Part shown: piece by piece, positions 17,466 through 27,638 of the stretch | Layout: each line of letters starts with the position of its first letter | How positions within the stretch are numbered: position 1 is the stretch's first letter | Source of the DNA: Xanthobacter autotrophicus Py2 | GTDB taxonomy: Bacteria; Pseudomonadota; Alphaproteobacteria; Rhizobiales; Xanthobacteraceae | Direction: 5' to 3' | DNA length: 64,000 nucleotides | Assembly: GCA_000017645.1 (NCBI GenBank) | Contig: CP000781.1 | Span: 1,268,001 to 1,332,000, forward strand | Position numbers and translations under genes: made by a program | Notes under the pieces: model-generated | Database searches by the model: none | What the model was told of the DNA's origin: nothing | What the model saw: the letters and a program-made list of their open reading frames with translations, nothing else

Positions 17466-19563
17466 GGCACTGGGCGACGGCTTGCGGGGGCTGGTCAATC
17501 CGGTCACGCTGATGCTGGTCGGCCTCGTGGTCCTGGTCGGCGTCATCCCGTTCGTCGCGGCGCTGGCGCTGTACCAGATGCATGACCGGGCCGAACGGGA
17601 CGAGGCGGTGGCCGACGCCCGGCGCACCGCGACACTGCTGCTGCGCAGCTTCGAGCAATCCATCGCGCCGGTCGACCTTCTGCTCCTGAATATCGCCAGC
17701 ACGTATGACGCATCCGCCTCGCCGGTGCAGGTTCATACCATGCTGCGCAGCATCAACCTGCCTCCGGCCGTGCTCCAGGTGACCATCACCGACAAGGCGG
17801 GGATGTTGATCGCCAGCAGCCTGCCCACCGACGGCATGGAGCAGAAGGACCTGTCGGGCCGCGAGTACATGCGCGCCTACCTCGGCAGGGAAGCTGTCCA
17901 TGCGGGGCTCTCCATCGGCAAGCCGGTGCTGGGCCTGCTGTCGAAGAAGTGGGGGATCCCGCTCGCTCGGCCGCTCGTCGACGCGGAAGGCCGGTTTGCC
18001 GGCGTGGCGGTTGCGTCGTACGCGATCAGCGACTTCATCGACTTCTACAAGCAACTGCGAACCGAGGACGACATGCTGATCGCCCTCGTCGGCCGCGATG
18101 GCATCGTTCGCGCCCGCGCGGCCCGCGCCACCAGCTTCGGCGAAGACGTTTCCGCAAGCCGGGCCTTCCGGCAAACCATCGCGAACGGGGCGGTCGTCTA
18201 TGACGAAGTGAGTGTCTTCGACGGCGTAGCGCGGGTGGGATACGCCGTTGCCTCGACGAAATACCCTATCCTGGTGACGGTGGCTCACTCGCTGGCCGCC
18301 GTGGAGCAGCGGTCGAAGGAGTTCCGCGCCGCCATCTGGAGCACGGCGATCGGGCTGTCCGTGGCGCTGTTCATCGTCGCGCTTCTGGCCGGGCGCTACC
18401 TGAAACTGCAGAAAAAGCTGAAGGCCAATGAGGTGCAGGCCCTGGCGCGCCAGCGCGAGGCCAACGTGCTCGAAGCCATCAGCCGGGTGCCCGGCGTCGC
18501 CGTCATGCACGTCACCGAAGCCGGCGCCAGCGAGGTGGGCACCGCCGCCGATCCGACCCTGTCACCCTTGGTGCGCCGCTATCTCGCCAGCGGCCGGTTT
18601 CGCAACCTGGTCCGCGGCCTGAAGGAGCCGCAGCTGCGCGACGAGCATCTGTCCGACGGCACCAGCGAGCTGGAAGTGGAGATGGTGGTGGCGCCGCTCC
18701 AGGACATCGATCGCGCCGCATCGCCCGGGCAGGGGGGCGACATGGTGGTGTTCGCCGTGGACCGCACCCAGCGGCGGATGGAGGAGAACAAGCTCTACCA
18801 GATGTCGAAGCTTGCCTCCCTCGGCGAGGTGGCGACGGGGCTTGCCCACGAGATCAACCAGCCCCTCGGCGTCATCCGGCTGGCCGCGTCCAACGCCCTG
18901 ACCGGCCTGAAGGTGGGGCTGCCGCCCGATCATCTCGCCGGCAAGCTCGACCGCATCATCCAGCAGACGGTGCGCATGAGCCGCATCATCGACCACATGC
19001 GCATCTTCGGCCGCAAGAGCGAGGAGCAGCTTCAGCCGTCGCAGCCCACCCAGGCGGTGGAGGGCGCGCTGCAGGTGGTGGGTGCCCATTTCCGGCTCGA
19101 CGAGATCGAGGTGAACACCATGTCCGAGCCCCACCTGCCGGACGTGCTCTGCCGCCAGGACCAGCTGGAGCAGGTGATCATCAACCTGCTGCAGAATGCC
19201 CGCGACGCCATCAACGAGCGCCGCGCCGCATTGGGCGAGCACTTCGCCGGCCGCATCGCGGTGCGCGTCGCCGGCGAGGCGAGGATCGGCGCGCCGGAGC
19301 AGGTGCTGATCGAGGTCGCCGACAATGGTGGCGGCATTCCGGAAGAGGTGGTGGAGCGCATCTTCCAGCCGTTCTTCACCACCAAGCCGCCGGGCAAGGG
19401 CACCGGCCTTGGCCTGTCGGTGAGCTTCGGCATCATCCGCGACCACGGCGGCAGCCTCTCGGTCCGCAACGGGTCCGAGGGCGCCATTTTCAGCATCCGC
19501 CTTCCGGCCCGGCTGGCCGCGCCGGCCCTGATCGGCGCCAGCGCCGAGATCGTGCAAGGCTGA
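17452..19563 (+). CDS. Membrane sensor histidine kinase with periplasmic Cache-type domain
   Basis: 703 residues from ATG 17452. Membrane helices at about 17-42 and 293-313 flank a roughly 250-residue periplasmic region with PDC/Cache features (the double-Cache kind seen in diguanylate cyclases and kinases, for small organic ligands). A PAS-like stretch follows, then the HisKA box LAHEINQPLGVIRLAAS with phospho-His466, N box NLLQNARDAI, G1 DNGGGIP, F box FQPFFTTKP and G2 GKGTGLGLSV. The H box and C-terminal end are of the DctB/NtrB-like class. It probably phosphorylates both neighbouring receivers. The ligand is unknown. Confidence 0.88.
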   Translation: MKGPEALGDGLRGLVNPVTLMLVGLVVLVGVIPFVAALALYQMHDRAERDEAVADARRTATLLLRSFEQSIAPVDLLLLNIASTYDASASPVQVHTMLRSINLPPAVLQVTITDKAGMLIASSLPTDGMEQKDLSGREYMRAYLGREAVHAGLSIGKPVLGLLSKKWGIPLARPLVDAEGRFAGVAVASYAISDFIDFYKQLRTEDDMLIALVGRDGIVRARAARATSFGEDVSASRAFRQTIANGAVVYDEVSVFDGVARVGYAVASTKYPILVTVAHSLAAVEQRSKEFRAAIWSTAIGLSVALFIVALLAGRYLKLQKKLKANEVQALARQREANVLEAISRVPGVAVMHVTEAGASEVGTAADPTLSPLVRRYLASGRFRNLVRGLKEPQLRDEHLSDGTSELEVEMVVAPLQDIDRAASPGQGGDMVVFAVDRTQRRMEENKLYQMSKLASLGEVATGLAHEINQPLGVIRLAASNALTGLKVGLPPDHLAGKLDRIIQQTVRMSRIIDHMRIFGRKSEEQLQPSQPTQAVEGALQVVGAHFRLDEIEVNTMSEPHLPDVLCRQDQLEQVIINLLQNARDAINERRAALGEHFAGRIAVRVAGEARIGAPEQVLIEVADNGGGIPEEVVERIFQPFFTTKPPGKGTGLGLSVSFGIIRDHGGSLSVRNGSEGAIFSIRLPARLAAPALIGASAEIVQG

Positions 19564-19633
19564 CCACGCGAGGCTGACCGCGCAAGGCTGATGCCTCCTG
19601 CGGCGAGCGTCCGGAGGCGGCCGTCGCGCGCCT

Positions 19634-20671
19634 TCACTCCGCGGCGGAGCGCATCTCCGTGGCGGCGGGGGCGGCGGCGCGGATACCGAGGCGGGCGAAC
19701 AGCGCCGCGTCCTTGTCCCGCTCCGGGTTGGCGGTGGTGAGCAGCACGTCGCCGGTGAAGATGGAATTGGCCCCGGCAAGGAAGCACAGGGCCTGCATCT
19801 CGTCGCTCATGGCGTCCCGGCCGGCGGAGAGGCGCACGATGCTCTGCGGCATCAGAAGGCGCGCCAGCGCGATCAGGCGCACGAAGGCGATGGGGTCCGG
19901 CTTGTCGGCCTTGCCCATCACCGGGGTGCCCTCGATCTCATTCCACATGTTGATCGGCACGCTCTCGGGATGGGGATCGAGGGTGGCGAGCACCAGCAGC
20001 ATGGCGATGCGGTCGTCCACGCTCTCGCCCATGCCGACGATGCCGCCGGTGCACAGCCGGATGCCGCCCGCCCGCACCGAGGCGAGGGTGTCGAGGCGGT
20101 CGTCCATGGTCCGGGTGGTGACGATCTCGGGGTAGAAGGCGGGCGAGGTGTCGATGTTGTGGTTGTAATAGTCGAGGCCGGCGGCGCCGAGGCGGGTCAC
20201 CTGATCCGGGGTGAGCATGCCCAGGGTCACGCAGGCTTCAAGGCCCATGGCCTTCACGCCCGAGATCATGGCGCAGACGGCGTCGAGGTCGCGATCCTTG
20301 GGGCTGCGCCAGGCGGCGCCCATGCAGAAGCGGGTGGCGCCGCCGTCCTTGGCCTTCTGGGCCTGCGACAGCACCTCTTCCACGCCCATGAGCTTGGTGG
20401 CCTTCAGGCCGGTCTCGTGGTGGGCGCTCTGGGAGCAGTAGCCGCAATCCTCGGCGCAGCCGCCGGTCTTGATGGAGAGCAGCGTCGCCGTCTCCACCGT
20501 GGTGGGATCGAAGTGGCGGCGGTGCACGCTCTGGGCGCGGAACATCAGCTCGGGGAAGGGCAGGTCGTAGAGCGCACGGGCCTCGGCCTCGGTCCAGTCG
20601 GAGCGCAGCAGGCTCCCCTCCGCCGCGCGGGCGGTTCCGGTCCCGGTGGTCGTGCCGGTGCTCGTGGTCAT
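19634..20671 (-). CDS. bioB: Biotin synthase
   Basis: Radical SAM enzyme that inserts sulfur into dethiobiotin. 345 residues from ATG 20671. The radical SAM cluster motif [15 protein letters not shown] gives Cys72, Cys76 and Cys79. Further family blocks are [14 protein letters not shown], the [13 protein letters not shown] substrate segment and [14 protein letters not shown]. No other bio genes are nearby, so it is a lone bioB. It is convergent with the kinase gene. Confidence 0.96.
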
Positions 20672-20768
20672 GCGTTGCTCCTGAGGTTTCCCCGATCTGG
20701 GCCCAAGGATTACGCCGCAACGCACACCGGGCGCAATCCTCCCCTTGTCGGTCCTTCAGGCCCGGGCT

Positions 20769-21569
20769 TCAGGCGGCGGTCAGGAACGGCACCAGCAGGC
20801 GGGTGAGGGCTGCGGGCTGCTCCACGCAGGGGATGTGGGAGGCGTCCGCGATCACCTCCAGCCGGGCGCCGGGGATGGCCGCGGCCAGCGCCTGCGCCGA
20901 GGCGGGGGGCGTCGCCGGGTCCTGGTCGCCGACGATGACGAGGGTGGGGGCGGTGATGGTGGCCGCCGCTGCCCTGAGGTCCGCGTCGCGCACCGCCATG
21001 GCGCAGCCGAGATAGCCGTCCAGCGTGGTACGGGCCACCATGTTGGCATAGCCGCGCATGAGCTGCGGCGCCTTCTCCCGGAAAGCATCCGTGAACCAGC
21101 GGCCCATCACCCCCGGCGCGATGGCGGCGAGGCCGTCGCGGCGGATGCCGGTGATGCGCTCGTCCCACACCGAGGCCGGGCCGATGAGGGCCGAGGTGTC
21201 GCACAGCACCAGCCGGTCCACGCGGGTCGGTGCCGTCGCGGCCAGATGCTGGGCCACCATGCCGCCGATGGAGAGGCCGCACACGTGGACCTTTTCGATG
21301 CCGAGGGCATCCAGCAGAGCCAGCGCATCGGCGGCGAGCAGGGGGATGGAATAGCCGGCGTTCTCGGCCGGCAGGGGCGTCGCGTCGGTGAGGCCGTGGC
21401 CGCGCATGTCGTAGCGCAGCACCCGGAAGGTGGCCGCAAGCTCGGCCATCACCGGGTCCCACACATGGAAGCTGGTGCCCAGCGAATTGGCGAGCAGCAG
21501 CACGGGGGCGCCCTCGGGGCCTTCGAGGGCGTAGTGGGTGGTGATCTCTCCGGCGGCGATGAAGGGCAT
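20769..21569 (-). CDS. pcaD: 3-oxoadipate enol-lactonase
   Basis: Alpha/beta-hydrolase that opens beta-ketoadipate enol-lactone to beta-ketoadipate. 266 residues from ATG 21569, beginning MPFIAAGEITTHYALEG. Nucleophile Ser100 in CGLSIGGMVAQ, Asp217 in VGDQDPATPP and His245 in ASHIPCVEQP form the triad. The oxyanion region LANSLGTSFHVWDPV is typical of PcaD. It is the last of five genes in one direction (pcaF, catC, pcaI, pcaJ, pcaD), with gaps of 11-164 bases, and is the only lactonase in the window. Confidence 0.92.
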   Translation of the reverse strand: MPFIAAGEITTHYALEGPEGAPVLLLANSLGTSFHVWDPVMAELAATFRVLRYDMRGHGLTDATPLPAENAGYSIPLLAADALALLDALGIEKVHVCGLSIGGMVAQHLAATAPTRVDRLVLCDTSALIGPASVWDERITGIRRDGLAAIAPGVMGRWFTDAFREKAPQLMRGYANMVARTTLDGYLGCAMAVRDADLRAAAATITAPTLVIVGDQDPATPPASAQALAAAIPGARLEVIADASHIPCVEQPAALTRLLVPFLTAA

Positions 21570-21733
21570 CCGGCGGTCTCCGGCTGGAAGGGGCGCCACG
21601 CCGGCTGGCGGGGCAAATCGGCGACGAGGAAAGCCGCCCGGTCGCCCCGGCGCAAGGGGCGGGCTGTGCGACGCAATGGGCGGCAAGGGGTCGTCGGGCA
21701 AGGCGCGGCCGGGTCGTCCCCGGCCGCGCAGGG

Positions 21734-22387
21734 TCAGCTGGCGCGGATCTCGATGCCGGCGCGCGCGTTCAGCGCCTCGAGGCTCAGGCCCGGCGGAAGC
21801 TGGCGGGCCACGAAGCCCTCGGGGGTGATGTCGATCACCCCGTGGTCGGTATAGACGCGGGAGACGCAGCCGAGGCCGGTGAGCGGGTAGGTGCAGTGCG
21901 CCACCAGCTTGGATTCGCCCTTCTTGGTGAGCAACTCCATCATCACGAACACGTTGCGGGCGCCCACCGCGAGGTCCATGGCGCCGCCCACGGCGGGAAT
22001 GGCGTTGGGATCGTTGGTGGCCCAGTTGGCGAGATCGCCGTTCACCGCCACCTGGAAGGCGCCGAGGATGGCGATGTCCAGATGCCCGCCGCGCATCATG
22101 GCGAACGACAGGCTGTGGTCGAAGAAGGCGCCGCCTTCCAGCAGCGTCACCGGCTGCTTGCCGGCGTTGATGAGGTCGTAGTCCACCTCGTTCGGCGAGG
22201 GCTTGGGCCCCATGCCGAGGATGCCGTTCTCGCTGTGGAGCAGGATTTCCTTGTCCTGGGGCAGGAAGTCCGCAACCAGCTCGGGCATGCCGATGCCGAT
22301 GTTGACGATGGCGCCGTCCGGAATGTCGGCGGCGATGCGCTGCGCCATCTCGGCGCGCGTCCAGGGCGTGAAGGCGATGTCGCTCAT
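21734..22387 (-). CDS. pcaJ: 3-oxoadipate CoA-transferase subunit B
   Basis: Beta subunit of the succinyl-CoA:3-oxoadipate transferase. 217 residues. The active-site Glu53 lies in LLHSENGILGMG, which forms the glutamyl-CoA intermediate, and GGAMDLAVGARNVFVMMEL is the conserved core. Its ATG overlaps the stop of pcaI as ATGA, giving strict coupling of the two subunits. Neighbours fix the substrate as beta-ketoadipate rather than acetoacetate. Confidence 0.93.
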   Translation of the reverse strand: MSDIAFTPWTRAEMAQRIAADIPDGAIVNIGIGMPELVADFLPQDKEILLHSENGILGMGPKPSPNEVDYDLINAGKQPVTLLEGGAFFDHSLSFAMMRGGHLDIAILGAFQVAVNGDLANWATNDPNAIPAVGGAMDLAVGARNVFVMMELLTKKGESKLVAHCTYPLTGLGCVSRVYTDHGVIDITPEGFVARQLPPGLSLEALNARAGIEIRAS

Positions 22388-23061
22388 TGGGCGGCTCCCG
22401 TGCCGATGGCCACGACGCGGTCCACGAACACGCCGGGGGTGACGATGTCTTCCGGATCGAGCGTCCCGAGGGGAACGATGTCCTCCACCTGCGCCACGGT
22501 GATGGTGGCCGCGGTGGCCATGACCGGACCGAAATTGCGCGCGGTCTTGCGATAGGTGAGGTTGCCCCAGCGATCGCCGCGCCGGGCCTTGATGAGGGCG
22601 AAATCGGCCTTCAGCGGATATTCCAGCACATAGTTGCGCCCGTCGATCTGCCGCGTCTCCTTGCCGGCCGCGATGGGGGTGCCGTAGCCGGTGGGGGTGA
22701 AGAAGGCGCCGATGCCGGCGCCGCCGGCGCGGATGCGCTCCACCAGATTGCCCTGGGGCACCAGTTCCAGCTCCAGCTTGCCCTCTCGATAGAGCTTGTC
22801 GAACACAAACGAGTCCGCCTGGCGGGGGAAGGAGCACACCACCTTCTTCACCAGCCCCGCCGCCAGCAGGGCGGCCAGCCCGGTGGTGCCGTTGCCGGCA
22901 TTGTTGGAGATGATGGTGAGGTCCTTCGGCGCGCGGGCGATCACCGCCTCGATCAGCTCGTGGGGCATGCCGGCGCCGCCGAAGCCGCCCACCAGCAGGG
23001 TCGCCCCGTCCGGAATGTCGGCGACGCAGCTTTGCGTGTCGGGCCTGGTCTTGTCGATCAT
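22384..23061 (-). CDS. pcaI: 3-oxoadipate CoA-transferase subunit A
   Basis: Alpha subunit, 225 residues from ATG 23061. The CoA-binding GGFGGAGMPHELIEAV block, followed by ISNNAGNGTTGLAALL, is diagnostic of family I CoA-transferase alpha chains. It pairs with pcaJ by a 4-base overlap. It lies 11 bases downstream of catC, in the middle of the beta-ketoadipate operon. Confidence 0.93.
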   Translation of the reverse strand: MIDKTRPDTQSCVADIPDGATLLVGGFGGAGMPHELIEAVIARAPKDLTIISNNAGNGTTGLAALLAAGLVKKVVCSFPRQADSFVFDKLYREGKLELELVPQGNLVERIRAGGAGIGAFFTPTGYGTPIAAGKETRQIDGRNYVLEYPLKADFALIKARRGDRWGNLTYRKTARNFGPVMATAATITVAQVEDIVPLGTLDPEDIVTPGVFVDRVVAIGTGAAQ

Positions 23062-23072
23062 GGGCGGGCTCC

Positions 23073-23348
23073 TCAGATCGCCGACGGATGGCGTGCCAGC
23101 GCCGTCACAGTGATGTCCATGAAGGGGAAGAGCGGCAGGGAGGAGAGCAGGGTGTGCAGCTCGTCCACGCTTTCCACGTCGAAGATGGAGATGTTGGAAT
23201 AGCGCCCGGCGACGCGCCACAGATGCACCCACTTGCCCTGCCGCTGCAGGTCCTGGGCATAGGCCTTCTCCGCCGCCTTGATGGCGTCGGCCTTCTCGAC
23301 CGGAAAATCGTGCGGGATCTTCACGGTCATCTCGACATGGAACAGCAT
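23073..23348 (-). CDS. catC: Muconolactone delta-isomerase
   Basis: Converts muconolactone to beta-ketoadipate enol-lactone. 91 residues, the usual size, beginning MLFHVEMTVKIPHDFP with the conserved KWVHLWRVAGRYSNISIFDVES and the C-terminal LPLFPFMDITVTALARHPSAI. In many bacteria catC sits with catA and catB; here it is inside the pcaFIJD cluster, 11 kb from catBA. This ties catechol-branch flux to PcaR-type control. Confidence 0.95.
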   Translation of the reverse strand: MLFHVEMTVKIPHDFPVEKADAIKAAEKAYAQDLQRQGKWVHLWRVAGRYSNISIFDVESVDELHTLLSSLPLFPFMDITVTALARHPSAI

Positions 23349-23385
23349 GGCGGTGCGCTCTTTGTGAAAGTGGGAGGGGCGGGCG

Positions 23386-24591
<1,206 letters not shown>

Positions 24592-24604
24592 CGCTTCCTC
24601 ATTT

Positions 24605-24628
24605 GTTCGTAATACGAACTTAAGTTCG
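24605..24628. promoter_or_regulatory. PcaR-type operator: perfect palindrome plus third half-site, at pcaF
   Basis: GTTCGTA-A-TACGAAC (24605-24619) is a perfect 15-bp palindrome. A further GTTCG copy starts at 24624, about two helical turns after the first. IclR-type protocatechuate/beta-ketoadipate regulators (PcaU, PcaR) bind a palindrome plus a third repeat. The position just upstream of pcaF fits control of that operon. Confidence 0.7.
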
Positions 24629-24793
24629 AAAAATTGATAGGGGCGCGCGCAGGTGCGCGTCAAGGGAAATTTGCGTGAGGTTCGGATGACGGCCTTGCAA
24701 TCCGGCCTTCTGGGTCGCAAGCATCGCAGGATGCGGCGGGACCCTCTCGCCAAACTCTTCCCGCTTTCGACAGCATCCGACGGCCTCAATCTT

Positions 24794-24808
24794 GTGCGCA
24801 ATACGAAC
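24794..24808. promoter_or_regulatory. PcaR-type operator copy at pcaR
   Basis: GTGCGCAATACGAAC matches the pcaF-side palindrome at 13 of 15 bases, with one half-site perfect. It lies 60 bases upstream of the regulator start and suggests autoregulation. Confidence 0.6.
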
Positions 24809-24867
24809 AAATGCTACATCCGGTCCGGCGACGCATTGCGCAACGCGCGTCGCATCGGGGAGGGCGG

Positions 24868-25644
24868 ATGACCAAGGTGCAGGCGAGCGAGGACAAGGAC
24901 TATGTGCAGTCCCTGGTGCGCGGGCTGGAGGTGATCCGCACCTTCAGCCGCTACAAGCCGCGCATGACCCTGACCGAGGTGGCCGAGCAGACCGGAATGA
25001 CCCGTGCCACCGCGCGCCGTTTCCTGCTCACCCTGGTGCGGGAGGAATATGCCGAGACCGACGGCAAGTATTTCGCCCTGCGTCCCAAAGTATTGGACCT
25101 CGGCTTCGCCTATCTCTCCTCGCTGCCGATCTGGGAGGTGGCCCAACCCATCATGCGCGACGTGGTGAATGCGCTGCACGAATCCTGCTCGCTGGCGGTG
25201 CTGGACGGCCTCGACATCGTCTATGTGGCGCGGGTGCCCACCGAGCGGGTGATGACCATCGGCCTGTCCATCGGCTCGCGCCTGCCGGCCTATTGCAGTT
25301 CCATGGGCCGCACCCTGCTGGCCGGCCTGCCACCGGCGGAGCTGGCGGCCTATTACGACCGGGTGAAGATCGAGCGGCGCACCGAGCGCACGGTGGCCAA
25401 CATGGTGGCCCTGAAGGACGCCATCGAGACCTCCCGCCGGCAGGGCTGGACCCTGGTGGACCAGGAGCTGGAAATGGGCCTGCGCTCCATCGCGGCGCCG
25501 GTGAAGAACCGCCGCTCGGAGGTGCTGGCCGCGCTCAATGTCAGCACCCACGAGGGGCGCACCTCCATCGAGACCATCAAGACGCGCTTTCTGCCGGTGC
25601 TGCTGGATGCCGCCCAGCGCATCTCGGCCGCGCTACCGCAATAG
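24868..25644 (+). CDS. pcaR: IclR-family regulator of the beta-ketoadipate pathway
   Basis: 258 residues from ATG 24868, preceded by GGGGAGGGCGG. The N-terminal winged helix YVQSLVRGLEVIRTFSRYKPRMTLTEVAEQTGMTRATARRFLLTL matches the PcaR/PcaU/PobR subgroup, with the effector domain LDGLDIVYVARVPTERVM and a C-terminal IAAPVKNRRSEVLAALN. Members activate pca genes in response to beta-ketoadipate or protocatechuate. It is divergent from pcaF, and two operator-like sites occupy the gap. Confidence 0.88.
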   Translation: MTKVQASEDKDYVQSLVRGLEVIRTFSRYKPRMTLTEVAEQTGMTRATARRFLLTLVREEYAETDGKYFALRPKVLDLGFAYLSSLPIWEVAQPIMRDVVNALHESCSLAVLDGLDIVYVARVPTERVMTIGLSIGSRLPAYCSSMGRTLLAGLPPAELAAYYDRVKIERRTERTVANMVALKDAIETSRRQGWTLVDQELEMGLRSIAAPVKNRRSEVLAALNVSTHEGRTSIETIKTRFLPVLLDAAQRISAALPQ

Positions 25645-25702
25645 AGGTAATATCGTCTGTATAGTCCGGGACTGGCGGAAATATTCCGGCGATCGGCGCC
25701 AG

Positions 25703-25717
25703 ATTACGCAGCGTAAT
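25703..25717. promoter_or_regulatory. Perfect 15-bp palindrome ATTACGC-A-GCGTAAT
   Basis: Lies between pcaR and the DUF2147 gene, 145 bases upstream of the latter. It has the geometry of a dimeric repressor site. It is unrelated in sequence to the pcaR operators, and its regulator is unknown. Confidence 0.45.
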
Positions 25718-25861
25718 ATATGTCGGGCACGCCAGATTATCCCGGTTTTCAGGTGGGATCTTGTGCCTACGCGCATGGTCCGGGCAGGGGCGCCATGGTA
25801 TCAGCGCGCCGGCGCAGCGTGCTTCACCTGCGTCGGGCTCCTGGCTTGAAGTGGACGGAAA

Positions 25862-26275
25862 ATGAAAATCTCTGTGTCCGACCGTGCGCGGTCCCTGCGG
25901 GTTGCGGCGCTTGCGGCGGCGACCGGCGTGGGTCTTCTCTCTCTGGCGACGGCGGGTGCCGCTGAGGCTGCCGACGCGCTCGGCATGTTCACGCGGCCGT
26001 CCACCGGCACGGTGGTGAATTTCTACGATTGCGGCGGCAAGCTCTGCGGCAAGATTATCTCGGTGACCAATCCCAAGTTCCAGTCGACCGTGGGCCAGCT
26101 CATCGTCAACGGCGCCGAATCCGTCGGTTCCGGCAAGTGGAAGGGCAATCTGTTCGATCCCGATACCAACAAGACCTACAAGGGTTCCATGACCCTCGCC
26201 GGCGACGGCCTCAGGCTGGAAGGCTGCGTCGCCGCCGTGCTGTGCAGCGGCGAAACCTGGCGCCGGACCAACTGA
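25862..26275 (+). CDS. DUF2147 secreted protein
   Basis: 137 residues with a signal sequence (positively charged start, hydrophobic AALAAATGVGLLSLATAGAAEAADA). The mature part shows the DUF2147 pattern: ALGMFTRPSTGTVVNFYDCGGKLCGKIISV, then GNLFDPDTNKTYKGSMTLAGDGLRLEGCV with a C-terminal GETWRR. The lipocalin-like family is periplasmic and of unknown function. Four Cys residues may pair. It is a single-gene unit ending at a hairpin. Confidence 0.85.
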   Translation: MKISVSDRARSLRVAALAAATGVGLLSLATAGAAEAADALGMFTRPSTGTVVNFYDCGGKLCGKIISVTNPKFQSTVGQLIVNGAESVGSGKWKGNLFDPDTNKTYKGSMTLAGDGLRLEGCVAAVLCSGETWRRTN

Positions 26276-26286
26276 GGTTCTGAGAG

Positions 26287-26316
26287 CCGGCGCGGTGACC
26301 ATGGGTCCCGCGCCGG
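26287..26316. terminator. Hairpin between convergent DUF2147 and aldo/keto reductase genes
   Basis: CCGGCGCGG (26287-26295) pairs perfectly with CCGCGCCGG (26308-26316) around a 12-base loop. There is no U-run, but the convergent position suits a shared terminator. Confidence 0.55.
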
Positions 26317-26343
26317 AAGCGCCTCGCGCGACTACCCCGCCCC

Positions 26344-27399
26344 TCAGGGGGCCGGGCTGCCGTGGAGCTGGAACACGGCGTTCACCCGGGCCTCGATCTC
26401 CGGGGTGATGACCACGTCGAGGGTGGCGAGCGTCTCCTCCAGCTGCGCCATGGACGTAGCGCCGATGATGTTGGAGGTCACGAACGGCCGGCTCGTCACC
26501 CACGCCTGCGCCAGTTGCACCGCCGTCAGGCCAAGGTCCGCCGCCAGCGCCAGATAGGCCTTGATGGCCGGGTCCACGCCGGGCTTCTGGTAGCGCTGGC
26601 CGCGATCGAACAGGGTGGAGCGTGCGCCGGCCGGGCGCGCGCCGTCCAGATACTTGCCGGTGAGATAGCCCTGCGCCAGGGGCGAATAGGCGAGCAGGCC
26701 CACATCCTCCCGTGCGGCGAACTCTGCGAGGCCCACCTCATACTCGCGGTTGAGGAGATGGTACGCGTTCTGCACCGAGGCGACGCGCGGCCCGCCGCCG
26801 GTGTCCGCCGCCTTGAGGAAGCGGTGGAGGCCCCAGGGCGTTTCGTTGGACAGACCGATGTGACGCACCTTGCCCGCGCTTACCAGATCAGCGAGCGCCC
26901 CCAGCGTCTCCTCGATGGGCACTTCCGGACCATCGCCCGTGCTGCTTGTGATGGCCGAGGCCGGGTTGCCGAACAGGGGCACGGCGCGGTCGGGCCAGTG
27001 CAGCTGGTAGAGGTCCACGTAATCGGTCTGCAGCCGCTTCAGGGACCCCTCGATGGCATAGGTGATGTTCTTGGCATCGAGCCGGGTCTTGGCGCCGTTC
27101 TCGCGCAGCCAGGTGTTGTCGGTGCGGCCGGACACCTTGGTGGCGAGGACCACCTTGTCGCGCCCGCCGCGGGACTTCAGCCAGGTGCCGATGATGCGTT
27201 CCGTGGAGCCCTGGGTCTCCGGCCGGGGCGGGATGGAATACATCTCCGCGGTGTCGATCAGGTTGATGCCCACGTCGCGGGCGCGGTCGAGCTGGGCGTG
27301 GCCCTCGGCTTCGGTGTTCTGCTGGCCGAAGGTCATGGTGCCAAGCGAGATGGACGACACCGAAAGGCCGGTGCGCCCGAGGGGGCGATAATCGAGCAT
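26344..27399 (-). CDS. Aldo/keto reductase
   Basis: 351 residues from ATG 27399, starting MLDYRPLGRTGLSVSSISLGTM. The catalytic tetrad is visible: Asp and Tyr in NLIDTAEMYS, Lys in VLATKVSG and His in YQLHWPDR. The NADPH-binding C-terminal segment TSNIIGATSMAQLEETLA is of the Tas/YajO-like branch. The physiological substrate is unknown. It is divergent from the organosulfur operon, so a shared sulfur-starvation promoter region is possible. Confidence 0.88.
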   Translation of the reverse strand: MLDYRPLGRTGLSVSSISLGTMTFGQQNTEAEGHAQLDRARDVGINLIDTAEMYSIPPRPETQGSTERIIGTWLKSRGGRDKVVLATKVSGRTDNTWLRENGAKTRLDAKNITYAIEGSLKRLQTDYVDLYQLHWPDRAVPLFGNPASAITSSTGDGPEVPIEETLGALADLVSAGKVRHIGLSNETPWGLHRFLKAADTGGGPRVASVQNAYHLLNREYEVGLAEFAAREDVGLLAYSPLAQGYLTGKYLDGARPAGARSTLFDRGQRYQKPGVDPAIKAYLALAADLGLTAVQLAQAWVTSRPFVTSNIIGATSMAQLEETLATLDVVITPEIEARVNAVFQLHGSPAP

Positions 27400-27611
27400 G
27401 AAGGGCAATGCTCCGGGGGACGGGCAAGGGAGGGGAGGGCAGAAAAGACCCTGAGGCGGGCGTCCGTCAACGGGAGGAGAGGTAAGGACAGCCCAGCGGG
27501 TCGGGGCGTCTCTATAAATCAACTTAAACCATCGACTAAATCAAAAAATGATTGACGGGGCGTCCGGCGCGCCTATCGTGGAGGGCGAGACGCACCGCGA
27601 TGGAGGTCCAG

Positions 27612-27638
27612 ATGAGCTGCGCCTGCTGTTTGCTCTGA
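27612..27638 (+). CDS. Candidate cysteine-rich leader peptide MSCACCLL
   Basis: Eight codons and a stop: Met-Ser-Cys-Ala-Cys-Cys-Leu-Leu. A full GGAGG lies at 27602-27606, five bases before the ATG, better than most genes here. Three of eight residues are Cys in a genome segment where Cys is rare. It precedes an operon for organosulfur use by about 200 bases, and a hairpin begins at its stop codon. By analogy with Trp, His and polycysteine leaders, ribosome stalling when Cys-tRNA is short could control downstream expression. That mechanism is inference. Confidence 0.6.
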   Translation: MSCACCLL

